Shown piece by piece: positions 1-4,953 of a DNA stretch of 6,540 nucleotides. Source of the stretch: Mucilaginibacter sp. (lineage in GTDB: Bacteria > Bacteroidota > Bacteroidia > Sphingobacteriales > Sphingobacteriaceae); assembly GCA_019235595.1 (NCBI GenBank), contig JAFAKI010000229.1, forward strand, positions 1 to 6,540. Direction: 5' to 3'. The notes beneath the pieces are model-generated. The model was not told the DNA's origin. It saw only the letters and a list, made by a program, of their open reading frames with translations, and did no database searches. Each line of letters starts with the position of its first letter. Position 1 is the first letter of the stretch. Made by a program: the position numbers and the translations under genes.

Positions 1-613
1 CAGAGTCGTAAACTACGTTGCTGGCAACAATTTTCCGGGTCATCACATCGCCGTTAAACTTCTCCAAAATGAACTCATAACCCGTTTTTGACGCCGGATC
101 AAATGACCGTACAAACACGAAGGTGTGTTTATCTAATTGCATGTGCACCTCGTTCTTTGTGGGGTCGCTATCACTGAAGTGTGTGGCTTCAAAGTCGACT
201 TTAAGGCGATTTGTATAAGGAATAAGGTATACGTTGGCGAAAAATGATACGATGAATAGCAAAGACGCGGCAATAAAATATGGCCTTAAAAAGCGATTAA
301 AGCTGGCCTTAGATGTCAATATAGGCACGATCTCCGTCTGGTTGGCCATCTTGGCGGTGAACAGTATTACAGCCAAAAAGTTGATCAGCGGCGACAGGTA
401 ATTTAGGTAAAACGGGATAAAACCCGCATAGTATTGAAAGACAATATCGTGAAAGGTGCTTTGCTTTTTCAGGAAGTTATCCAGGTGCTCGGATACGTCA
501 AAAACCACCATTACCACTGAAAAAATGGCCAGTGTAAATATGAATGTGCCCAGGTATTTTCTGATAATATACCGGTCAACAACCTTCAGATATTTCCTTA
601 AAAACTTTCTCAT
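1..613 (-). CDS. LptF/LptG-family LPS export permease (partial, C-terminus beyond window)
   Basis: The N-terminal 204 residues of a YjgP/YjgQ (LptF/LptG) permease are present; the gene continues past base 1. In the Lpt machine these inner-membrane proteins form the LptB2FG transporter, which extracts lipopolysaccharide and passes it to the periplasmic bridge. Visible features are a basic start (MRKFLRKYL), a predicted membrane helix at about 22-40, a second at about 62-86, the cytoplasmic loop NQTEIVPILTSKASFNRFLR (91-110), a third helix at about 111-132, and then the beginning of the periplasmic beta-jellyroll domain. The loop, with TEI and a small-residue/Arg pattern before the next helix, is typical of the family. 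The ATG lies immediately after the tgt stop codon (TAAATG), so the two genes are almost certainly co-transcribed and translationally coupled. I cannot tell whether this is the LptF or the LptG paralogue, because Bacteroidota proteins of this type are often annotated only to family level. Confidence 0.88.
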   Translation of the reverse strand, partial: MRKFLRKYLKVVDRYIIRKYLGTFIFTLAIFSVVMVVFDVSEHLDNFLKKQSTFHDIVFQYYAGFIPFYLNYLSPLINFLAVILFTAKMANQTEIVPILTSKASFNRFLRPYFIAASLLFIVSFFANVYLIPYTNRLKVDFEATHFSDSDPTKNEVHMQLDKHTFVFVRSFDPASKTGYEFILEKFNGDVMTRKIVASNVVYDS

Positions 614-1744
614 TTATAATCGTTGGCCCAGGCGGTTTACCATCAAATTTTTCCAGTTATAGAACTCGCCCGATATGATTTTTTCGCGTGCTTCTGTCAC
701 TAACCAAAGATAAAAATGCAGGTTATGCAAAGTGGCTATCTGCGCACCCAATATCTCGCCCGAGTGAATTAAATGCCGAAGATAAGCTTTTGTATAAGTC
801 CTGTCTGTATGCAGGTCGCTATCAGCTTCAATCGGACTAAAATCGTTCTTCCACTTCTCGTTTTTGATATTAATAATACCCTCTTTGGTGAAAAGCATAC
901 CATTGCGGGCGTTACGGGTTGGCATTACGCAATCAAACATATCAATACCTAAAGCAATGTTCTCCAATATATTTACGGGCGTACCAACACCCATTAAATA
1001 ACGCGGTTTTTGCTGTGGCAATATATTGCAGACCAATTCGGTCATGGCATACATTTCTTCGGCTGGCTCACCAACGGACAAACCGCCGATTGCATTCCCC
1101 TCTCGCTCAAATGAGGCTATAACTTCAGTAGATTTTGTCCTCAGATCTTTATAAACCGATCCCTGTACAATAGGGAACAAAGTCTGGCTATACCCATATT
1201 TTGGTTCGGTACTATCAAACCTGTCGCAGCAACGTTTAAGCCAGCGGTGCGTCATTTCGATTGACTTCCGGGCGTAGCCGTATTCGCATGGATAAGGCGT
1301 ACATTCGTCAAAAGCCATAATGATATCAGCACCTATTACACGCTGAATATCCATCACATTTTCGGGTGTAAACAGGTGTTTTGAACCGTCAATATGTGAA
1401 CGAAACGTAACTCCTTCCTCTTTTATTTTACGGACCTCGGTTAATGAGTATACCTGGTAGCCCCCGCTGTCGGTCAATATTGGCTTATCCCAACCATTGA
1501 ATTTATGTAATCCGCCCGCTTTTTCAAGCGTATCAAGTCCTGGCCTTAAATATAAATGGTAAGTATTACCCAAGATGATTTGCGCCTTGATATCGTCCTT
1601 CAACTCGTGCTGGTGGACGGCTTTTACGGTGCCTGCGGTGCCTACAGGCATAAATATTGGGGTTTGTATGGTGCCGTGATCGGTAGTTATTTCGCCTGCG
1701 CGCGCCTTCGATAACGGGTCTTGTGCTGTTAAACTAAATTTCAT
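614..1744 (-). CDS. tgt: tRNA-guanine transglycosylase (queuine tRNA-ribosyltransferase)
   Basis: This enzyme exchanges guanine-34 in the anticodon of GUN tRNAs (Asp, Asn, His, Tyr) for preQ1, the committed step of queuosine formation on tRNA. At 376 residues it is full length for bacterial Tgt and starts with the canonical MKFSL. The motifs appear in order: FMPVGTAGTVK (31-41), ILGNTYHL (57-64), TDSGGYQVYSL (91-101) with the substrate-binding/general-base Asp92, FDECTPYP (145-152), VQGSVYKDLR (193-202), GGLSVGEP (220-227), PRYLMGVGTP (247-256), and the nucleophile region GIDMFDCVMPTRNARNG (266-282). The usual CxCxxC zinc cysteines are replaced by Ser309, Leu311 and Asp314, although the later His340 is kept. 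This looks like a lineage trait, since the rest of the protein is intact. The ATG at 1744 lies just downstream of a TAATTTTG promoter-like box. The gene is followed with zero spacing by the Lpt permease. Confidence 0.97.
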   Translation of the reverse strand: MKFSLTAQDPLSKARAGEITTDHGTIQTPIFMPVGTAGTVKAVHQHELKDDIKAQIILGNTYHLYLRPGLDTLEKAGGLHKFNGWDKPILTDSGGYQVYSLTEVRKIKEEGVTFRSHIDGSKHLFTPENVMDIQRVIGADIIMAFDECTPYPCEYGYARKSIEMTHRWLKRCCDRFDSTEPKYGYSQTLFPIVQGSVYKDLRTKSTEVIASFEREGNAIGGLSVGEPAEEMYAMTELVCNILPQQKPRYLMGVGTPVNILENIALGIDMFDCVMPTRNARNGMLFTKEGIINIKNEKWKNDFSPIEADSDLHTDRTYTKAYLRHLIHSGEILGAQIATLHNLHFYLWLVTEAREKIISGEFYNWKNLMVNRLGQRL

Positions 1745-1754
1745 TTCGAGGCTG

Positions 1755-1762
1755 CAAAATTA
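1755..1762 (-). promoter_or_regulatory. Putative Bacteroidota -7 promoter box for tgt
   Basis: Read on the minus strand this is TAATTTTG, an exact match to the Bacteroidota sigma-ABfr -7 consensus TAnnTTTG, ending 10 bases before the tgt start codon. If it is used, transcription would begin only about 4-7 bases upstream of the ATG, giving a very short leader. No TTG at the usual -33 distance is visible (the upstream sequence is C/A-rich repeat), so the call rests on one hexamer-sized match. Confidence 0.42.
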
Positions 1763-1781
1763 GTCATTTATGTTTGATTTG

Positions 1782-1832
1782 GTTGGGTTTAGTTGAAATG
1801 GTTGTAGTAGTTGCAGAGGTTAAAGTGAGTTG
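1782..1832 (+). repeat. Left arm of a 9-bp-periodic inverted repeat (GTTG phase)
   Basis: Six GTTG/GTTA cores begin at 1782, 1792, 1801, 1810, 1819 and 1829, so they are spaced 10, 9, 9, 9 and 10 bases apart. Bases 1792-1821 are an imperfect reverse complement of 1866-1895 (about 23 of 30 positions pair, by hand alignment), with 44 bases between the arms. The arm lies upstream of tgt in the divergent intergenic region. No coding potential is evident. Confidence 0.8.
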
Positions 1833-1853
1833 ATTTTCACCATTTTTAGGTCT

Positions 1854-1962
1854 TCCAACATTTATAACCATTATAACTACTACAGCCATTACAACCCCTA
1901 CAACACCCCACAACCCTTACAACGATTCCAACGTTTACAACCATTATAACTATTACAACCCT
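1854..1962. repeat. Twelve-unit degenerate 9-bp tandem array (consensus TACAACCAT)
   Basis: The stretch divides into twelve consecutive 9-base units, with one extra C at 1908. Examples are TATAACCAT (1863-1871), TACAGCCAT (1881-1889), TACAACCCC (1890-1898), TACAACGAT (1918-1926), TACAACCAT (1936-1944) and TACAACCCT (1954-1962). The core AAC (AGC once) holds the same phase in every unit, and the flanking positions vary. The 14-mer AACCATTATAACTA occurs at both 1866-1879 and 1939-1952. The array is the complement of the GTTG-phased left arm at 1782-1832, so the pair could form a long imperfect hairpin. It lies between the divergent tgt and glycosyltransferase genes. Its function is unknown. Confidence 0.85.
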
Positions 1963-2064
1963 GATTATTTTTTCCACAATAGGGCAATAAGTGCCAAAAC
2001 TTATCCACTATCACTGGACAATCATGGTTTTTTTTACAATTTTACCCATATATATTGACCTGAT
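1963..2064 (+). other. AT-rich leader region before the glycosyltransferase, no gene seen
   Basis: These 102 bases carry T-runs (1969-1973 and 2028-2035) and must hold the promoter of the plus-strand operon, but I find no clean TAnnTTTG box; the nearest is the weak TATATTGA near 2051. Two sequences resembling DnaA boxes lie in the same orientation: TTTTCCACA at 1970-1978 and TTATCCACT at 2001-2009. They may be chance matches. An in-frame TGA at 2056-2058 limits how far upstream the next gene can begin. Confidence 0.4.
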
Positions 2065-3183
2065 TTGGAAACCTATTTACCCGACGCGCTTTTCATACTG
2101 TTAACCTTCTGCTTTATTGTTCAGCTGTACTATCTTATTTTTTATCATAACAGGCTGAAGTCTTATCATCAGGTTGAGGAATTAGTTCCCTCTTCAGTCC
2201 CTGTTTCGGTGATCATAAGCGCCCGTAACGAGGCTGATAAATTGCCCGAAAATCTACCCTCGATACTCGAACAAAACTATCCGGATTTCGAAGTAATTGT
2301 CGTAAATGATTGTTCAGTGGATGATTCTGAGAACGTGCTGAAAGCAATCCAGGAGAAATACCCTCATTTGAAAATTGTTACTGTTACAGAGAACGACCGC
2401 TTTAAAACGGGTAAAAAATTCGCGTTGACCATGGGTATCAAAGCATCCAAAAACGAACACCTCTTGTTTACAGATGCAGACTGCAAGCCGGCTTCGGCCG
2501 ACTGGATTACCCGAATGGCGGCAAATTTTACGGGCGATACAGAGATTGTTCTGGGCTATTCGCCATATTATAAAGCCAAAGGATTCCTTAATTCTCTTAT
2601 ACGGTTTGAGACCGCAAAGACAGCTATCAATTATCTTTCTGCAGCATTAGCCGGTAATCCTTATATGGGTATAGGTCGCAATTTAGCCTATACAAAAACG
2701 CTGTTTTTTAAGAATAAGGGTTTTGCGTCGCACATGCATGTAATGTCGGGTGACGACGATTTGTTCGTAAATCAAAATGCTACTGCTGACAATACGGCTA
2801 TCGAAATCCACCCCGACGCGTTCACTTTTAGCCCTGCCAAAAACACTTTTGCGTCTTTTTATGTTCAGAAGAGGAGGCATATGGGCGTAGGGAAGTTGTA
2901 TAAAAATAATCACCGCCGCATGTTGAGTTTTGATGCTTTGACAGGGTTTTTATTTTATATACTGGTGATTTTGTCCCTTGTTCTGGATTACGATCCGCTG
3001 CCTGCTTTGGGAATATTTGTTTTCAGGTTAGTTGCACAATTAATTGTATATTCAAGAATATTCCCTAAGTTGGATGTGAAAAATTTATTGTGGTATTTAC
3101 CCTTTTTCGACCTTGTTTATTATGTTTATTTAAATATTTTTGGATTGATAGGTACTTTTATAAAAACTACACAGTGGAAGTAA
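2065..3183 (+). CDS. Membrane-anchored family-2 glycosyltransferase
   Basis: This 372-residue GT-A fold enzyme transfers a nucleotide-activated sugar to an unidentified acceptor, probably a cell-envelope glycan or lipid at the cytoplasmic face of the inner membrane. A predicted N-terminal helix (about 8-28) is followed by the catalytic domain. It shows VSVIISARNEADKLPENL (47-64), VIVVNDCSVDDS (77-88), the metal-binding DxD-type motif TDADC (136-140), the acidic GDDD (229-232) and QKRRH (268-272) in the place of the family's QxxRW. Three hydrophobic segments close the protein at about 292-308, 312-330 and 342-366. The start is TTG at 2065: an in-frame TGA lies 6 bases upstream of it, and the first in-frame ATG (residue 123) would delete the membrane anchor and half the catalytic domain. 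The end overlaps the following sigma gene by 10 bases. The substrate cannot be deduced. Confidence 0.9.
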   Translation: METYLPDALFILLTFCFIVQLYYLIFYHNRLKSYHQVEELVPSSVPVSVIISARNEADKLPENLPSILEQNYPDFEVIVVNDCSVDDSENVLKAIQEKYPHLKIVTVTENDRFKTGKKFALTMGIKASKNEHLLFTDADCKPASADWITRMAANFTGDTEIVLGYSPYYKAKGFLNSLIRFETAKTAINYLSAALAGNPYMGIGRNLAYTKTLFFKNKGFASHMHVMSGDDDLFVNQNATADNTAIEIHPDAFTFSPAKNTFASFYVQKRRHMGVGKLYKNNHRRMLSFDALTGFLFYILVILSLVLDYDPLPALGIFVFRLVAQLIVYSRIFPKLDVKNLLWYLPFFDLVYYVYLNIFGLIGTFIKTTQWK

Positions 3184-3779
3184 ACGCAAACTTTACCGAA
3201 AACGCAAAAAACGATTTTCACCTTGTTGTGAAAGCACGCGAGGGAAATCAAAAAGCCTATGCTGATCTAATGCACAGGTATAAAGACTCCATCTACTTTA
3301 TGGCGCTTAAAATGGTTAACAACAAGGAGGACGCTATGGACCTTACCGTGGAAACCTTTGCCAAAGCGTTTGAAAAACTGGACAAATATCAGCCTGACTA
3401 TGCATTTAGTACCTGGCTGTTCCGTGTAGCCACCAACAACTGTATCGATTTTATCCGCAAAAAAAAATTGAATACCATGTCCATCCACGGAATGGTAGAT
3501 GATGACGGTGAAGAGAAAACGTTGCAGATAAAAGCAGATGTGCTGAACCCGGAAGAGTCATCTATCAAGAAACAGCAGACACAGGAACTAAAAGTACTCA
3601 TCGAAAGTTTACCTGCCCGTTATCGTAACCTGATCACCCTGAGATATTTTGATGAATTATCATACGAAGAAATAGCACAGCAGCTCGACCTACCTTTGGG
3701 TACGGTTAAAGCGCAGCTGTTCAGGGCCAGGTACCTGCTGGGTAATATCATTAACCGCTTTAACAGGGATGACATCTGA
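3174..3779 (+). CDS. ECF-type sigma-70 family RNA polymerase sigma factor
   Basis: A 201-residue sigma factor with only regions 2 and 4, as in the extracytoplasmic-function group; it directs core RNA polymerase to alternative promoters. Sigma-2 spans about 20-98, with AREGNQKAYADLMHRYKDSI (21-40), the DAMDLTVETF core-binding helix (53-62) and STWLFRVATNNCIDFIRKKK (79-98). A linker of about 35 residues follows, then sigma-4 at about 137-190, with the helix-turn-helix LSYEEIAQQLDLPLGTVKAQ (162-181) and FRAR. I chose the GTG at 3174 (MEVNANFTENA when initiated). The frame is open back to an ATG at 3090, but those 28 residues are read from the glycosyltransferase's membrane-helix codons and look unlike a sigma N-terminus. 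The gene overlaps its predecessor by 10 bases and rsmG by 11. No anti-sigma gene adjoins it, so its signal is unknown. A nine-A run (3459-3467) encodes the RKKK segment. Confidence 0.93.
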   Translation: MEVNANFTENAKNDFHLVVKAREGNQKAYADLMHRYKDSIYFMALKMVNNKEDAMDLTVETFAKAFEKLDKYQPDYAFSTWLFRVATNNCIDFIRKKKLNTMSIHGMVDDDGEEKTLQIKADVLNPEESSIKKQQTQELKVLIESLPARYRNLITLRYFDELSYEEIAQQLDLPLGTVKAQLFRARYLLGNIINRFNRDDI

Positions 3780-4398
3780 TATCTTATTAAAATATTTCCC
3801 CGATCTAAGCCCTGCGCAACAGCAACAATACCAGCAACTGCCCGAATTGTATAATCTCTGGAACAACCAGATCAACGTCATATCCCGAAAAGATATTGAT
3901 TCCTTATTGGAACGGCACGTGCTGCATTCACTCGGCATAGCCAAAGTAATGCCCTTTTTGCCGGGTGAAAGCGTACTAGACGTAGGCACGGGCGGAGGTT
4001 TCCCCGGTTTGTCGCTGGCTATTCTATTTCCTGAGACACAATTTTACCTGGTGGATTCTATTGGAAAAAAGATAAAAGTGGTACAAGAAGTTGCCAAAGC
4101 CATTGATTTGAAAAACCTGAAGGCTGAACATATAAGAGCTGAGCAAGTACCCGGTAAATTCGATTTTGTGGTTTCCCGCGCAGTAACTCAATTGAAAGAT
4201 TTTTATCCCTGGGTGAAAGGGAAGTTCAACAAAACTTCAAAAAATAAGCTGCCTAACGGCATATTATATCTTAAAGGAGGCGACCTGTCCCAGGAGATTG
4301 CAGAATCGGGCCTCCAGGTAAAGCAATATCATCTGAAAGATTACTTTACCGAAGAATTCTTTGAAACTAAACAGGTGATCTATGTAAAAGGGCAATAA
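3769..4398 (+). CDS. rsmG: 16S rRNA (guanine-N7)-methyltransferase RsmG
   Basis: RsmG (formerly GidB) methylates N7 of G527 (E. coli numbering) in the 530 loop of 16S rRNA using S-adenosylmethionine. In many bacteria its loss gives low-level streptomycin resistance. The protein has 209 residues, normal for the family. The N-terminal substrate-recognition part holds NLWNNQINVISRKD (29-42) and RHVLHSLGIAKV (49-60). The SAM-binding Rossmann core follows: SVLDVGTGGGFPGLSLAILF (68-87), the acidic LVDSIGKK (94-101), and FDFVVSRAV (131-139) with the conserved SRA. The ATG overlaps the sigma-factor stop by 11 bases and is immediately preceded by AGGG, which fits translational coupling. The stop codon lies inside the left arm and loop of a strong terminator-like hairpin, so this is the last gene of the three-gene operon. 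Confidence 0.97.
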   Translation: MTSDILLKYFPDLSPAQQQQYQQLPELYNLWNNQINVISRKDIDSLLERHVLHSLGIAKVMPFLPGESVLDVGTGGGFPGLSLAILFPETQFYLVDSIGKKIKVVQEVAKAIDLKNLKAEHIRAEQVPGKFDFVVSRAVTQLKDFYPWVKGKFNKTSKNKLPNGILYLKGGDLSQEIAESGLQVKQYHLKDYFTEEFFETKQVIYVKGQ

Positions 4399-4417
4399 AA
4401 ATATTGCCCTTTTACAT
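4382..4417. terminator. Bidirectional intrinsic terminator between convergent genes
   Basis: Bases 4382-4397 and 4402-4417 form a perfect 16-bp stem around an AAAA loop. The core is GGGCAATA/TATTGCCC, flanked by A/T runs, so each strand reads a GC-containing hairpin followed by TTTT. On the plus strand the T-rich tail continues to 4420. The left arm contains the final rsmG codons and most of its TAA stop. The right arm ends one base before the stop codon of the minus-strand gene, so the hairpin can end both transcripts. Confidence 0.85.
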
Positions 4418-4418
4418 T

Positions 4419-4784
4419 TTAATTCTTACCGTTTTTAGTCGTATCCTTCTTTTTCTTTTTAAAAAGATTTAAAGGATTTGGTGGTGGTGGCGGTCCTGCC
4501 GGTTGCGCAGCCGGTCCTGACGGTGGCGTAGTGGTCGCAGTTGTTTTATCGTCGCCTTTTTTATTGGCAGTAGTATCTTTTTTATGCTTTTTAAAAGGGT
4601 TTATTTTCTTTAACAGCTCATCAGGCGGTGGTGGTGGAGATGGCGGCCCCCCGGGTGGCGGTGATGGCTGGCTTTGCGCAAATCCGTGCGTCGAAACGCA
4701 TAGAAATGCCAGGAATAATGGAACTATAAGCAGGTATTTCAGCCTTGCTGAGTAACCCGCTCTATTGGTGGTGTTTTTCATCAT
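4419..4784 (-). CDS. Small secreted Pro/Lys-rich protein of unknown function
   Basis: I do not recognise a family for this 121-residue protein. It begins with a likely Sec signal peptide: a basic stretch (R14, K16), a hydrophobic core (about 17-30) and the cleavage-like site GFA-Q after Ala36. The lone Cys29 is not in a lipobox. The mature part is low complexity: a Pro/Gly segment (about 38-54), KKINPFKKHKKDTTANKK (59-76), a Thr/Asp linker, a second Pro run (98-102) and NLFKKKKKDTTKNGKN (106-121). These are two copies of a module made of poly-Pro, N[PL]F, a Lys cluster and DTT. The mature protein is probably disordered and strongly basic. Two adjacent ATGs are possible (4784 and 4781); an AGAGG 4 bases before the second slightly favours that one. 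A promoter-like TAACTTCG lies at 4823-4816 on the minus strand. It is transcribed alone and shares its terminator with rsmG. The two-module pattern and signal peptide argue for a real gene. Confidence 0.75.
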   Translation of the reverse strand: MMKNTTNRAGYSARLKYLLIVPLFLAFLCVSTHGFAQSQPSPPPGGPPSPPPPPDELLKKINPFKKHKKDTTANKKGDDKTTATTTPPSGPAAQPAGPPPPPNPLNLFKKKKKDTTKNGKN

Positions 4785-4897
4785 GCCTCTTGATTTGAGA
4801 TGGTTGTTTGTTGATCGAAGTTATCAAAAAATATCCTTGGGAAACCACAATTTAGAACGCTTTTATGTTAAATTTTTCAATAATAAAATGCTAAAAA

Positions 4898-4928
4898 TTT
4901 GAGCAATTTTACTTTTTTTGTATCTTCA
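4898..4928 (+). promoter_or_regulatory. Putative Bacteroidota promoter of dprA
   Basis: TTTG at 4898-4901 is followed after 19 bases by TATCTTCA at 4921-4928. This resembles the Bacteroidota pattern of TTTG at -33, a spacer of about 19, and TAnnTTTG at -7, with two mismatches in the -7 element. It sits in an AT-rich stretch and would leave a leader of roughly 18-20 bases before the dprA ATG at 4954. Confidence 0.45.
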
Positions 4929-4953
4929 ACGCCTGATACCTGAACTTTAAAAT

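Noticed and set aside
919..1122. Plus-strand open frame inside tgt
   Set aside because: It is antisense to highly conserved Tgt motifs and its translation shows no family features.
1745..1800. preQ1 riboswitch controlling tgt
   Set aside because: The only credible promoter box leaves a leader of a few bases, and the upstream sequence is low-complexity repeat with no preQ1 aptamer-like hairpin plus A-rich tail.
1854..1962. CRISPR array
   Set aside because: Units are only 9 bp, degenerate and contiguous; there are no conserved direct repeats of 24-40 bp with unique spacers and no cas genes nearby.
3090..3173. N-terminal 28-residue extension of the sigma factor from an upstream ATG
   Set aside because: This stretch is read from codons of the glycosyltransferase's last membrane helix; the residues (MVFTLFRPCLLC...) do not resemble a sigma-factor N-terminus, whereas GTG 3174 gives a typical one.
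4531..4755. Plus-strand open frame encoding a Gly-rich 74-residue peptide
   Set aside because: It is the antisense image of the proline codons of the secreted protein at 4419-4784, whose signal peptide and duplicated module support the minus-strand reading.
4419..4784. Lipoprotein with lipidated Cys29
   Set aside because: The residues before the cysteine (AFL) lack the small residue at -1 needed for a lipobox, and a standard AxA-like cleavage site (GFA-Q) follows.
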